A stretch of DNA of 64,000 bases from Dastarcus helophoroides (GCA_028583605.1 CM053332.1:23936692-24000691), one strand, 5' to 3'. Shown: positions 11,652-24,053, numbered from the stretch's first letter. The notes: generated from the sequence alone by a model not told the origin. A program made the numbers and translations.

Positions 11652-13999
11652 CAGGAATGAGCAACCTTTTTTTACAGACTGAGAAAAATATGAATACGCT
11701 TGCACTCCCTGGTTCATGCAGCAAATTGAAAATTTGTATGTATTTAAATTGGAGGACTTTCCGATTCTTCACAATTTATCCTATCCTTAAAACATATTTT
11801 GGAAATTTCTACCTTTTTCTCAAATTTTGTATATTTTTTTACAAAATCACTTTTTCTTTTAAAATTTTTTTATTCATAAATTTGCCTTCTTTTATCAAAG
11901 ATGACTGTCAAAATTTTGAATTTAAAAGTTCCTCGTTATTTTCTGAAATTTTATCATTTCTCGAAATTCGACTTTTCCTGACAATTTCGCCTTTTTCTGA
12001 TTCTGAAAATTTCCCCTTGTTTATTAAAATTTGCCTTTTTTTCGAAATCTGGCCGATTTTTTAGACAGAAAGGTATATTTTTTAGAAATTTAAAATTTTT
12101 GTGAAAAAACGAAAATGTCTTTGTAAATTTCAACTCTTTTTTAATCCAAATTTCTGATAGTTTCAACTTGTTTGTCAAAATTTCGATGTGTTATCACAAT
12201 ATTTGTTGTTTTCTGACGCCTGTTGAGGCAAAGTAGGAAGCCTGTCTTCCTCTGACTCGTCCAGAGAGTTCAGAGAAAATAAATATTCGATTTTTTTTTT
12301 CAATTTACTCTTTTTCTGAATATCGAAGTGTCACTAAGATTAAATGCTTTTTCTCAAAATTTGGATCTTTTTTGCAAAATTTCTCTTACAATATCGTCTT
12401 TTTTCTCGGTATTTTGATTTTTTGTTTGTTTTAATTTAATTTGACTTTCTTTAGACAATTTTTTGTGCATTTCAAAGTTTTCTCGAATTTTTCTTCAAAT
12501 TCCGATATTTTTCTGAACATTTACTAAAAATGTCGATCTTTAACATTTTAGCTTTTTTAGAAATTCTGACTGGTTTCCTGAAATTTGTCTTTTGTCAGGA
12601 AATCTTGATTGTTATCTAAATATCCGATATTTAATATTTCAATAATTTTTTTCTTTTTTTTTTCGGTAAATTTGTTTTTTTTCTCAAAATTTCGAATTTT
12701 TCTAAGGTATTCTTTTACCTAAAATTCGCCTGTTCCTCAAAATTTGTCCGTTTCGAAATTTTGATTTTATTTTCAAAATTCTTTCTTTTGGACTTTTTCA
12801 AAAAAATTTTCTAAAAATTCTCATTTTTCTGTTGTTGCGAAAAATATATTTGGGGATTTCGAGAAAAAGATTTTTTTGTAAATTCAACATCTTTACTGAA
12901 TTTTAAATTTTGAGAATAATGTTTTTGAATTTTGCGATTTTTCTTTTTCAGGATTGGACTTTTTTTTGAAAATTGCGTCTTTTCACAAAATCAGATCTTT
13001 GAAAATTTTGATTTTTTTTTTTGAATTTTGCACATTTCTCAAGTTTTTGAGAAAAGTTAGGTTTTTATTTTCAATATGATTTATTGAAAATTTCAACTTT
13101 TTAAATTTTCCTCCTAAAATTGGACCTTCTTCTGAAAATTTGGAATATTTCCTAGAAAATTCAATATTTTTTTGTAATTACTAACGTAATTTTGGAAAAT
13201 CCTGAATTTTTTTCAAAGTCTTTGTTTTTCTTGATTTTTTAAAATTTTATTCCCGATAATTTCAACTTGACTTTTAACTCAAAATTTAATTTTATCCGTT
13301 TCTGGACATTTCCATTTAAAATGAAATTTTTTCCAAAGATTTAGACTTTTTCACAAAATTCGTTTATTTTTTTCTGAATTGGATCGAAATTTTAATAGAA
13401 ATTTAAACAATCTAAGAAGAATATTTTTAGGAAATCTTGAAAAAAGATTCCTTGAAAAATTTCAAAAATGTGACAAAATTGTAATAAAATAAAAATTCTG
13501 AAATCATTGTTTTTAAAAGTTGCATTTTTTTACCTCAATTCGACTTGTTCTGGAAAATACAACTCTTTTTACAAAAATTTCTTTTTGCCAATTTCGTCTC
13601 TTTTAAATTTCCACTTTTTCAAAATTTCGACATTTCTTAAAGTTCTCCAAAAGGTTTTTTCTTAAGATTGGACTTTTTTCAAAATTTTGACTTTAATTTG
13701 AAAATGCGATGTTCCCAATTCTGTAGTTTTTAAGTAAAGGTACACAGAAGGTTTTTTTTTACCCATGAGTTTTTTAGAAGGATTGCTATTGCTCCCCCCA
13801 CCCTTTAAGAAAATCTTACCTAAGCTTATGTCCAAGATATTTCATGAATCGTGGAAATTTATTTTCTTTCTTTTTTTTATCAAATTATTTGACATTTTCT
13901 TTTCTAAAATTTTTGCGTAAAACATTAGAACTTAGGGGGCTGCAGAAAAATCTTAAGTGGGCCGCATGTGGTCCGCGGGCCACGTCTTACTCATCCTTG
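11652..13999. mobile_element. hAT-like non-autonomous element, 2.35 kb
   Basis: The left end CAGGAATGAGCAACCTTTTT and the right end (GGGCCGCATGTGGTCCGCGG ... TACTCATCCTTG) form an imperfect inverted pair of the style common in hAT elements. The flanks ATCTAGAC (11644-11651) and ATTTAGAC (14000-14007) are a 7-of-8 matching 8-bp target duplication, as expected for hAT. The interior is T-rich low-complexity DNA with no transposase frame, so it would have been moved by an enzyme supplied elsewhere. Confidence 0.75.
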
Positions 14000-14007
14000 A
14001 TTTAGAC

Positions 14008-15060
14008 GGACTCAATTTTAGTAAAATTTAGCTATCGCCATTTTTTAGGAACTTATTTTTTTGGGGAACAAATATTATTTATATCTGAAACGATTCTACG
14101 TATGTGCTATCGCTTTTGACCAAAGTCGGTAACCAAGTCCTAATGTACAGACCAATATCTGTTTAAGCCTATTGGTCCGTGCATTTATATAATAGTCTTC
14201 TGGGGCTTCCCTATAGAGCAACCGCTTTGCCAAGTGTTTGTGACTCAACTGTTGGTAGTTCATTTATTTATGATCTACTATACACTCTTAGGGGGCTGCA
14301 TACTGTGGTCTAGGTTGCAGTCTATTTGCATCGCTAATCAAAATTTTTTTGAATTGGAAAAATTATCTGTAAAAATTTAAGATGACAATTTTTTAGGGAC
14401 TTTTCTTTCTTCAGGAACAATTTTTGTCTCCGCAACAATTCTTATCAGTTTCGATGAAACTTGGTGACCAGGAAATATTTGGGTCAAGGAGATGATCTAG
14501 GTAGATGCAATTTAGCAATTTTAGTAAAAGTTCGGGATCACCATTCCCATCTTCCTGATTGAAAAACAAACTTTTACCTCCAAAAAGTTTTTATCGCTTT
14601 TCATGAAACTCTTGTAACTGAGGGTTTTCTGGTTCAAGAAAACGATCTATATAAATTCAGGATCACCATTTTTTAGGGGCATCTTCCTCCTTCAGGAATA
14701 ATTTTTATGTCCGAAACGACTTGTCGATGAACTAGGTAACTAGAACATCTTTAGGTGAGAAAAATGATCTAGATATCGAAGCAATTTTAGTAAAAATTCG
14801 GATTTTTACTTATTAGGAGCATCTTCCTCCTTGAGAAACAATTTCTTCTCTCTGAAACGGTTCTGTCGATTTTTAGAGAGAGGATCACTATTTTTAGGGA
14901 TGTTTTTCTCCTTCAGGAAAAATTCAAACTCAAACTTTAATAAAACTTGATAACTAGAAGATGTTTGGGTGATAAGTGCTATTTTAGTAAAATTTCGATG
15001 TCACCATCTTTTAGGGACACCTTACTCGTTGACGACAGGATAAAGATAAGAAATCTTGAG
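14008..15060. repeat. Degenerate ~175-bp tandem repeat, right block
   Basis: Continuation of the array at 11281. Repeated words include GGGACATCTTCCTCCTTCAG-like and TTTCGATGAAACTTGG. Units differ by many substitutions and small indels, so this is an old array. It carries a truncated TIR element at about 14130-14335. Confidence 0.6.
14130..14335. mobile_element. Truncated copy of the long-TIR element seen at 25.8-26.25 kb
   Basis: It matches the right half of that element, including the landmarks AGAGCAACCGCTT, ACTGTTGGTAGTTCA and GTCTAGGTTGCA. The left half is missing. Confidence 0.6.
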
Positions 15061-16351
15061 CGTAAGAAAAATAGACCTATTGAGATTTTTGAAACAAAAT
15101 GACACTTCGAGAAAAATTACATTTATAAAATGAAGAGAAAGAAATACATATCAGTTAGGCGAGCCAATCACACCAAATCCAGTTTGCTAGTCTCCCCCTT
15201 GAGGCTCTATATTCTGGACGATTGCAGGATTCCAAAAAAAATTAAATTTGTGGCTATTTTATCTTTCCTGCTCTATAGTGACTATAATATATTTTTCAAA
15301 ATGCATTTCACTTTATTCACAATCCAGTTTATCTTTTCGACCATAAAAATAACAAAGCAAAGATAACCAAAGTATATCTGGCAATAAATGCTCCCCCTTA
15401 GCCTAATCCTTTTAAAAAATTGCACTAGAAATATTCTAAAAGTAATAAATAGTATAAGAATTAGGGTTCCTGGGTTTCTAATAGTCAAACGGGATATTGA
15501 TCAAAGGGAGGGAGATGAGGGGCTGTGCCGATAACAATAAAAAATGCCCCAAAATAATTTTTAACGACCAAAAATGAAAAACGGGCACAACTTTAGTATT
15601 TGCCAATAATTTTTTTACGATTAAAAAACAGTTATTCCCCAAAAAAATCGTCGACTAAAAAAAGATATCATGCCCTTAAATTCTCAATAATCGGTATTTT
15701 TTGCATCCTCCTGGACATAAGGCTAGGCAAATATTGTAAAATTGTGAAATTTGACAGACCATACTTTAATTATATGATAACAAATTGAACAAAACTTTAA
15801 AAAAATATAGGTTATTATTATTGTAGGTGTAAATTTAACTTTACAATACGATGCAACATTAATAGGAAAAAAAGTGAACAAAAACAAGTGCTGCTGTTAG
15901 TATGATCCATTTTGTAACATTATTTATATTAAGCCCAATTTTTGAGGCCTAGACACGCTCCGCGTGTTTTGAACATGAAGCGATTGTTCCTATGGACATG
16001 CTAGGCATGTTCTTAGCATGGAATGTGTTAATATTAAAGTATAGTATTGTGCTTTTTTGACTGTTTTTTAGTTATTTGCTTCTATATTATTTTTCAAATC
16101 ATAGATTGGAAGAAAATTTTATGTTTTTCTTAACATAAATTAGTAATTATAATGTAAATAAACGATATATGGTGGTAATAATAATTTAAATAAGTATTTA
16201 TTGCAACATTGATAAGTATTGTAATGCCAATAACAATTTTTAATCCTAATTTATGAAATAGCTTCCACGGAGAGTATTATTTACCTTTCGCTGGGACTAT
16301 CCTGTCCTAATCTCCTTAAATCCAAATAAAATTCAAATTCTTGTCATCAGT
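15061..16351. other. Mostly unassigned DNA with one dispersed repeat
   Basis: No gene seen. About 15930-16035 (containing GGCCTAGACACGC and CCTATGGACATGCTAG) is repeated in inverse orientation at 29634-29741, where a solo LTR has inserted beside it. Confidence 0.55.
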
Positions 16352-16480
16352 CAGTATAGCTTTGCTGGTTAAAGCGGCAGATTTTGCTCCACGGTCCTGA
16401 GAGATCGCAAGTTCGAACCCCGCTGTCGACTACGCGTTTTTTAATACTATTACATGTCTTACACATAGCTACATAATACC
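16352..16480 (+). mobile_element. tRNA-derived SINE copy (plus strand)
   Basis: The box-A-like TAGCTTTGCTGGTTAAAGCG and box-B-like AGTTCGAACCCC are followed by the same tail (CGCTGTCGACTACGCG, a T run, AATACTATTACA) found with the minus-strand copy near 3.9-4.0 kb. The shared tail outside the tRNA-like head argues for a SINE, not a tRNA gene. Confidence 0.6.
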
Positions 16481-18470
16481 GTTAACATAAGCACATGTTG
16501 GTAACGCAAATTAGCGTGATGGTAAAACGAAACCATAATTATCCCCCTATTTAAAATCGCTCAACGCGCCTGAATAAGTTTTCACTTAAAAAAACATCCT
16601 CTCCTAGCTGGGACATTTTTTTTTAATTCAATGGGTGACCAAAGGGCCACTTAAATTTCAAATTGATATTCATTTCGTTTAACACGACATGTGTCTTTTA
16701 CGCTTTTACGTTTTAGATTGAAGAATACAAAGTATAAACATACATCTGCGCGTCGAGATGACAAAATCATCAGTGACTTATTAGCAAAAATTATTTTAAA
16801 AATATTGTGTATACAATTTAATTTAAACGAACTGATGTAATAGAAATCGCCAAGTATATGGACCCCCTTATGGAACGTACCAGACAGTTGTTATCGCGAA
16901 ATAACTCATGTGCAGGTATTTAGGCGTCTACGTACTAGAGAAAAGTGTTGATTATAAATATATGCGCACCCCTATTGTGATTCATTCAGTAGGGGATTCA
17001 CTAATCGATTCATGTTATCCGTTGTTATATAACGTACAGTTTTTTTTGTCTCAATGAAATATTTAAATTCATGCCACGAACCGAAACACATAAAAATATG
17101 TTTACCTAAAAAATTACAACAATATCAAGTCCTTTTAATCCAACACTTTGTCAAGCTCAAATCTTTGCGAATTAGGGTATCCGACCCGCATCGGGGCGTC
17201 ACATAAGGTTTTATCGCTAAAGCCTCCATCCACTTTGTATCATTAGAAAACGAGGCTTTCCTGAATTGCAATTTACTCCAATATGAATAACCGTTACGTT
17301 GATTGTTTTTCATTTTGCGAGAGGTGCAATTGCGACCTACAAGACTATTTCTCGTCGGATGGATGGATGAATAATAATGGTTTGCTATCGTTGAAACGGC
17401 ATGGGACCATTTGGTAGTTGGAGGTTGGAGGTGGTGCTATTGGTAAAGCGCTAAAGCGCTGTGTGAGAATTTGATCGAAGAGTCTGGCAGGTCGTGACCG
17501 ATAACGGGACAAACAAACTTCACTCCGTGTCGTATGTCTAGCGAGGATTGTCAAACACAAGGTGAAACTAATATAATAGCTTAGGAGCTCATTTCATAAC
17601 AACTTACAATTTTATTGTCATTATAACAGTTCAGTTCTTGAATTTTAAACGGGCACGGAAAGCTCCCGGTATAATTACGTCTTTCGGCGGGATGTGAACT
17701 GTAAGTTCGAGTTTTTCACTGGGTAGAGAAAATGTATTATTTGTTTTTTTTTTATTTCATTGATAATGCATGCTCATTCATGAAATGTGGGCAGTCGGTT
17801 ACTACAACTTGATATGCTCGTGTTCGTGTATAAGCCGTACGACTTTTAACATTTTATATTGCCTGATGCTTCGTTTTATGTTGTCAATTTTTACTTGTAT
17901 CGGTCGTAAAGGCTTAGTAAAAAGAGTAGGTGGTCTCCTGCTGAATGCAATTTATATTTAATGCGTGTATTGTTGGAATTAATATACGAGCGACTGTCTC
18001 GGTTTATTTTCCAATTGGGCATCTCTGAGGTCGTTGCTAAGGGAGAGTCTTATCTTGCGTATTTCGCCAATTCAGTATAACTTCTTGATCTCTTTTTGCA
18101 GTATTGCTGTAAACAATCTGCAATAGTTCCCTCATTGCGACAGAAAGTAACACTTGTAGCGCTACAATTCCTCTACGAATATGTTGATCGTGGTAATGTC
18201 GCGTCCCCGAACGTAAACAAGCAATCGCGAGCGCAAACAGTTCGTTAGACGAACATAAGAAGCACGACGACGAATGCTGGCGAACGCGATCCACCGTCCA
18301 TCGGTGCATCAGAGGAAAACGCTAGTCAGTCCTTGTCCATACCGCTCAACTGTGGATGGAGAACGATTGTGTGCTGCCTCATAAAAAGGATCCCATTAAT
18401 AGAATCTTAGGTCATAGATGGAATGGAATATGGATAACTGTTAGAAAATTATGACATCCCCGTCATTTTA
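16481..18470. other. Unassigned region, slightly GC-richer at 17.1-18.4 kb
   Basis: Several 60-90 residue open frames occur here (minus 17125-17313, 17345-17560 and 18037-18309; plus 17770-17961). None shows a domain, signal peptide or matching splice sites. The segment is non-repetitive within the window, so an untranslated exon of the minus-strand VWC gene is possible but not shown. Confidence 0.4.
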
Positions 18471-18474
18471 AAAA

Positions 18475-18597
18475 TTGTTTAGAAAATTGTCAACAAACCA
18501 TAAAAATTTAAATATTTCCAAACTGGGCCGAAGAAATGTTAAATAAATTGAAAAAAAAACATAATATTTCCGGTCAGTAAGGGTCTACCATGAAGAA
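18475..18597. repeat. Half copy of the 229-bp hairpin repeat
   Basis: It contains GTTTAGAAAATTGTCAACAA and continues to GGGTCTACCATGAAGAA, one arm of the palindromic unit tandemly repeated at 54.9-56.4 kb. Confidence 0.8.
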
Positions 18598-18759
18598 TCC
18601 CCGCCCATTAGCGCTTATTTCAATAATTATTTGCGCTCGTGGTTGCTCATTCACGTTCGTTCGTTAGGTCTGGACGTGACATAATTCCTTTAGTAGAATA
18701 AACGACCAAAATTGAAATCCAAATCGTGCCCACTGAAGCAATAAAAAAATTTAAAAACA

Positions 18760-19036
18760 GAACAAGGTTGCTCTAACACTTTTCAATAGACATCTTCAGA
18801 GAGATAATCTTTCTTGGTTTCGGGAGATAAAATTTGTATTTCAATATTTGAAGATAACCAAGGACCAATCCGTTCCACCAAAATAAACGACTAAATCAGA
18901 TTAAATTACCCGATGTTGGTATTTGCTTTGTTTTTAAGAATCTCCAGAATTGAAATATATATCTTGTCCCCTGAAACCAAGATTTGTATTTCAATTTTTG
19001 AAGATAACTAAGGACCAGTCCGTTCCTCCAAAAAAA
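18760..19036. repeat. Family-B repeat fragments
   Basis: Two pieces (about 18760-18888 and 18948-19036) carry the family words TTGCTCTAACAC, CTTGGTTTCGGG and AAGATAACCAAGGACCA. The ribozyme part of the first piece is broken: CTGAAGA is present on the minus strand but helix II and GAAAC are lost. Confidence 0.7.
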
Positions 19037-19715
19037 CAACCTCCAGAATGATTAATTACTATTAAACCCTAATTGCAAAGTATACAATTAAAAAGTAAAC
19101 GCACCCTTAACGCGCCCACGATGTGTTACGTATGCGCTTCTAGAAGATCGCACCGAGGTGGCCGTCAATTTCACTTTGCACACCAGTAGATGCCACACTA
19201 TGGGATGTACTAGCACTTGCACTGTCACTGGCCACGAGATGTTCCAACGATATAGGCCTTATTTATTGCGGCGTGCTTGCAGATTGTAAGACGTTATTTT
19301 ATACCTATTATGTGCGTTCATGTTATATTGCGAGAAGTTCTGACGGTCAAGGACAATTTCCAATAACATTTTTTAAAATCTCTTTCAGATTTCTTCAAAA
19401 CAAAATAATCCCCTATTACCGGTTCAATACATTTTAATGCACAAAGTACGTAAGGGAATACTTATTTATCAATTTGATGACGAATGTTGAGATTTTGTTT
19501 GTCGCTGTCGATTGGGTTACGCTCGGACGCATCCCCGAACGAACTCCACGATTATCCGCAGATATGCGTATTTTTTCTGTCAATTTTTAAGTTTAAATTC
19601 GATTTTTTTTGCGTTAATTTTTAATCAATATTATTTTAATGTTTTGGGAAGTCGTCTCCTAGAAAGTATTATGCCAACATCCAATAGCAACGATATTGAA
19701 GATTTATGAGTTGGC
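19037..19715. other. Unassigned DNA
   Basis: No gene or repeat end recognised; the 65-residue frame at 19512-19709 has no supporting feature. Confidence 0.5.
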
Positions 19716-19795
19716 TTGAAATACAAATCTTTTCCCCCGAAACCAAGAAGGTTTAAAAAACACATCAAAAGTTGCTCTAGTCGGGTTTTTTCTAT
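19716..19795. repeat. Family-B repeat fragment
   Basis: Contains GAAATACAAATC, CCGAAACCAAGAAGG and AGTTGCTCTAG of the family, truncated before the ribozyme core. Confidence 0.6.
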
Positions 19796-19803
19796 GATCT
19801 GTT

Positions 19804-20127
19804 TTATCGTGAATATATGATCATATACGCTTCTTTTAATTTTTTTTCTAACATTGCAGTGTTTTCTTGTTGAATTTTCACTATTTCTTCCATGACTTTT
19901 GTTTGTTCATCACCTATTTTTAATAATTTTTCTTTTATTTCCTTTTGTTCACCTCTCATCTGGCGCATCATATTTAGTAAAGCGTCGAGTTTATTTTCTT
20001 CTTCTCTTGTATTCTTTTTCATTGGTGTTCTAAAAGTTTTGCTGCTCTTTCCGAAGAAGTCTGCTGGATCTTCACCGCTTTTCCTTCTTTTTTCTTCTCC
20101 AGTAGTATGTTCATCCTCGCTATCCAT
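19804..20127 (-). pseudogene. 5' end of a LINE-type element: acidic/coiled-coil ORF fragment
   Basis: The frame starts MDSEDEHTTGEEKRRKSGED and runs 107 residues. From about residue 45 it is a heptad-rich coiled coil made of Lys, Glu, Gln and Leu. Such short acidic/coiled-coil N-terminal ORFs are typical of RTE- and related LINEs, and the A-rich, ATG-poor leader before it (to about 20480) looks like a retroelement 5'UTR. The frame stops at 19804 and no reverse transcriptase follows, so the copy is truncated. The start was placed at the ATG at 20127; an in-frame upstream start at 20214 would add 29 residues. A host coiled-coil gene is a less likely alternative. Confidence 0.45.
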
Positions 20128-20480
20128 TTTATTTCTATACTTATTGACTTTTGGTATAGTCCTGTTTATGATTATTTGCCGACGGTAAATTTCTTTCCAA
20201 TATTTAGGCAACAAATTTTAAACTGGATCGCCGTTTCACTTCCCAAGTCGATGTTTTTATCACTATTTATGAATTTCTTCGCGATGACTCGCGACCTTCT
20301 ATTTCCTTCACCTGTTTGGATTTATTCGTTATTAAATTTATACTCCCTTACCCACTTTGTTTGCTATTTTACTGCACTTTTTCCACTTTTAATTGTCTAA
20401 TCTCACTGATTATTATTCACCTCTTTGTTCTTTGACTATTTGTCGAAAATCTATCGTAAGAGGCCCAATTTCTGGGTTAT
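20128..20480 (-). other. Probable LINE 5' leader
   Basis: On the minus strand this is an A/G-rich leader with few ATGs leading into the ORF at 20127. Inferred from position and composition only. Confidence 0.35.
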
Positions 20481-20950
20481 GACGGGTTCTCGACTCGCGT
20501 CCGTTCACTTCAGAGGTCAACCACAATCCCTGAACATACCTTTTCAAAAAGCTCTGTGAGAAGTAAAAAAACTTACACCATCGCATTGCCCTGGCAACAT
20601 GGATTGGACAATGGTTAAGGTAAAATCTCGAACGTCATTTGCTGTAGTGTAACCGGCATTGGCATCAGCGAATGAGATTGAACGCAGATTATATATAGCA
20701 ATATTATGATAACATTTTAAATAATGGGTTTAAACCTGCGTAGCATGAGAAAGCTCACTGCTGAGAGAGCTTTTGCAGATCCGGTTGGGAAGATTAGGAA
20801 ATTAAATCGATGATGTTAGTGGACGTTCGCATTTATTTGTATTGTTTCCAAGAGTGGGAAATAATAGTAGTTTTGGATGCATTTGGGTATCGTTTAATAA
20901 AAATAAGCAAACAGCGTAATAATGAAGATAGAAAATAAATAAGAAAATTT
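20481..20950. other. Unassigned DNA
   Basis: Nothing recognised on either strand. Confidence 0.5.
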
Positions 20951-21160
20951 AGTATGCAAATAGAATACAACCTAGACTACAGAGTGCACCCCTCTAAGAG
21001 TGTATAATTGATTATAGGTAGCCGAATTACCAACAGTTGAACCATAAGCGCTTAGCAAAGCGGTTGCTCTCTAGGAAAGGTTTCAGAAGACTAGATTCTA
21101 ATACACAGACCAATGGTTTGAACATTTATCCGATTCGGAGTTTGGAAGCCAAAGACACGT
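20951..21160. mobile_element. Truncated copy of the long-TIR element (left half)
   Basis: Matches the left half of the element at 25818-26250: ACAACCTAGACTAC, AACAGTTGAA and GCGGTTGCTCTCTAGGA occur in the same order. It abuts a mariner fragment. Confidence 0.6.
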
Positions 21161-21425
21161 TTCAATTTGACGAGACCTAATAATATAGAAACCGATCTTT
21201 TTTCTTTTTGATGTGTCAGATTGACTGGGTGGAGGCGAACATTGTCGTGAAGCAAAATCACATTTCTGACCGAAAATTCGCGCCCCTTCCGCCAATATGC
21301 ATGCTTTGCTTCAACCAATAGCTGGCAGTAGTAGGCAGCATTAACCGTACGACATTCATGCAGAAAATCGACGTGCATAACGGCGTTAATCTAGTCACAC
21401 TGGTCCGAGAACGACAGGCATGTAG
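21161..21425 (-). pseudogene. Mariner-like transposase fragment
   Basis: Minus-strand frames carry MHVDFLHECRTVNAAYYCQL and, one frameshift away, VRNVILLHDNVRLHP, the region around the second catalytic Asp of mariner (DD34D) transposases. The same segment is found in the plus-strand copy at 50.1-50.39 kb. N- and C-terminal parts are missing, so it is inactive. Confidence 0.75.
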
Positions 21426-21545
21426 GGATGCAACATCGTTCAAAAAAGCATCGATGTTTCAACATCGATATTTTTTTCAATGAAACATTGATGTCTTAAA
21501 CATCGGTATTAGGTATCGATACATCGATGTTTTTTGATGTTTTTT
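21423..21545. repeat. CATCGATG-rich transposon terminus
   Basis: Starts TAGGGATGCAACATCG, then repeats of ACATCGATGTTT in both orientations, like the ends of the element at 40639-41291. A possible inverted partner (GTTGCATCCCT) lies at 23673-23683, but the flanks show no target duplication. Confidence 0.5.
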
Positions 21546-21639
21546 AAATATTTGCGAGTTTAAGAAGTCAAAATTCGGAAAGTGTAGAAAAGGACATCAA
21601 TTTAAAAAGAATTTTTTTTAATTTCAAGTTTAATTGGAT

Positions 21640-21856
21640 CAGGTGAGCGCCTTATATAGTTTTGGCATCCAGGTTCTAGAACAATCCGGCAGATAAGGTT
21701 TATCGTTTGCCGAAACTTCGGGAACGCTTATCTGCCATTTGTTTCGTTATCGCGGCCGCTTTTCCCTTATCAGATCCTTCTAGAAACTTTTCTTATGTGC
21801 TAAATCCTACAATTCTATTCTAAATTCTATTCCATCTATTTACATTGTGTTACAAT
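21640..21856 (-). mobile_element. Truncated LTR of the solo-LTR family
   Basis: Contains the family landmarks CGGCAGATAAGG, TTATCTGCCATTTG, TTATCGCGGCCGC and the terminal TTACATTGTGTTACA, in the minus orientation. The U5 side is missing. Confidence 0.75.
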
Positions 21857-23254
21857 ATTTTGAATTTGCCTGTATTTTGGATTAAACAGTTTTACCAAAA
21901 AAAACTTATTTTTACCTACCTAATGAAATGTTTATTAACATCAAAACTAAATATTTAACATAATTGTTCTAAAAAACACTATAATACTAAGAAAAAACAC
22001 CACTACACTAAAAAAAACACCAAAATTAAACACAAAGTTTAACAAAAAACGGAAGAATTCGAAGGAAAATGGCGAAATGGTTTTCTTTTATTTATAACAA
22101 CTTCATGTTGTCTGGTAAAATGTAAACAAAACAATCAACTGCGCAACAGTAAATGACAACGCCCTTGACAGCAGCGCTTTTGCGTACGCCATCGTTTTTA
22201 AAATTTATGGTCCCGCCTTTTCTAAAAAAGAGAAATCTCTAATTTATATTCTTTATGGCGAGAGTGAAGAACTGGCATTAGAGGAAGTTTGACAGTGACA
22301 TAATAGGGCGCAACTCCCTCTCTTCTTGGTGTTAGTTGCCAGATTTCCCGTATTTTTCGGATTCTTCCATATTTTGGTAAATCCGTTTTTGGAAAGAAAT
22401 CTCCCGTATTTTAAAGAGTGCAAATTTCAGAAATAAGAAAGCATATTTGATTGACAGCACCATCTATTGCAGGGACAAATAAAAACATTAGAACAAATTG
22501 TTCCGCCAATTCAAAAAATTGAAAAATTTTGTTTAATTTTGGAGAATTTTTCTTTTAAATCCTAATTATCGTTAAATCCACAAACGAAGTAACTGGTAAT
22601 AGCTAGTTCAAGATAATTTCAAGATTTACTTCCAGTTACCTAAATACATTCTGTTTAATGATAATTTTAAACTTGAAGGTTATGTTTTTCACTTAAAGAT
22701 TAGGCCAATTAAAAATTATGAAAATATGGCTGAACGTGTTAAAAATTATGAAAATATAGCCGCATGTGTTATACAAAATCTATTCAAAATTAATTCTCCT
22801 ATTTATATTGCACGAAACAGCCCAAGGTGAATTCTCATTCATTTTTCTTGTCTCCGCACGCAACAGTGAAGTGAAAAATAAATGTATTGTCATCCAAAGA
22901 TCTGTTTGTCTTAGGTAATACAATTGATTTAAAAGAACTTCGCGAGATGTTGGCTGACATTATTTTAAATACGAACAATTCCTATAAACGATGGTCTTTG
23001 AAAGCATTGTTACAGAAATACGGGATATTGTTGAATTATTAACAAATAATTTAACCAAGAACGAATCAGGCTCGCACAATTAGGGCTTCGTACCAATTAT
23101 CACAATGAATAGTCAATAGATCAAATTAAATATATATGTATGAATTTGAAATTGTATCCAAATTTTCTTGTGTTTTAATTAAAAAATTTAAAAAAATTGT
23201 CTATTTTCAGAGGGACAGACTTTTTTCTACAATATTTTTGAAACTGATAACTGT
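21857..23254. other. Unassigned AT-rich DNA
   Basis: No gene recognised. It holds A-rich runs around 21890-22040 and a short direct repeat AAAAATTATGAAAATAT at about 22711 and 22741. Confidence 0.5.
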
Positions 23255-23430
23255 GTTGATATATGATAACGAAGGCTTCCACGGCCAAAGTCAGTAAAGG
23301 ATATACTTCTTCCGGGATTGGACACTGTCAAAGAACTATTAAAAGTGTTCAAAGTTGTTCAAAGTTGAACACTTTTAATAGTTCTTTCACACGGTCTAAT
23401 CCCGGAAGAAATATATCCTCAACTGTGTTG
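23255..23430. repeat. Palindromic copy of the repeat flanking the family-C hammerhead
   Basis: GTTCAAAGTTGAACACTTTT stands at the centre of an inverted repeat. Both arms carry AATCCCGGAAGAA and AGTTCTTT, which also occur in single copy at about 8835-8875. This is a head-to-head dimer of the repeat edge. Confidence 0.7.
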
Positions 23431-23447
23431 ACAATGTCTCAGATTTT

Positions 23448-23585
23448 GGTGGAACGGACTGGTCCTTGGTTATCTTCAAAAATTGAAATACAAATCTTAT
23501 CCCCTGAAACCAAGAAAGATTAAAGAACACAACAGAGGTCGCTCTAACGCGTTTCGATTTCAAGGGACAAGATTTGTATTTCAAT
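23448..23585. repeat. Family-B repeat copy
   Basis: Begins GGTGGAACGGACTGGTCC and runs through CCTGAAACCAAGAAAG to CTCTAACGCGTTTCG; the ribozyme helix II is replaced by other sequence. Confidence 0.75.
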
Positions 23586-24053
23586 TGATGTCTCAGACAT
23601 AGACTAAATGGACTGAATGTTTCAATCTCGTAACATGTGAACCGCTGAATGTAATATCCGGGGAAGTGGGGCGTTGCATCCCTCTACTCTTTGACATGGT
23701 CCGATTAAGTAAAATTTATAAATACGAAACTTGCACAGTTCTAACGATTTAGATGAAACGCGACGCCTGTGTACAATATTGTTAAACCGATGCTGTAAAC
23801 ACGTGATGATTGCAGTGAAATGGAAACGCGTGCACGCCGATAATTAAATATTTATATATTTTATTTTTACCCACCCAAAGAATGAACTGTTGATTTTCCT
23901 TCACTAATGTGTTCACTGCGGTTTCGACGATGTTCCACAATACATTTCCCCATATTTACAGCCTATTTTCTAAAAAAAAACCGATGCTATCTTCGCAAAG
24001 GTCTGTGAAATAATAAGAGAGTGTTGCGAGCTAGATGGAGCTAGGCTTTCAAC
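23586..24053. other. Unassigned DNA
   Basis: No feature recognised, apart from a possible hAT end (GTTGCATCCCT) at 23673-23683. Confidence 0.5.

Noticed and set aside
11657..12178. Phe/Leu- and Lys-rich frames
   Set aside because: They lie inside the T-rich interior of the hAT-like element and have no domain.
16352..16440. Functional tRNA gene
   Set aside because: Box A/B-like words are present but no cloverleaf closes, and the tail is shared with another dispersed copy.
17125..18309. Minus-strand frames as missing 5' exons of the VWC gene
   Set aside because: No signal peptide, VWC cysteines or phase-1 donor could be matched to them.
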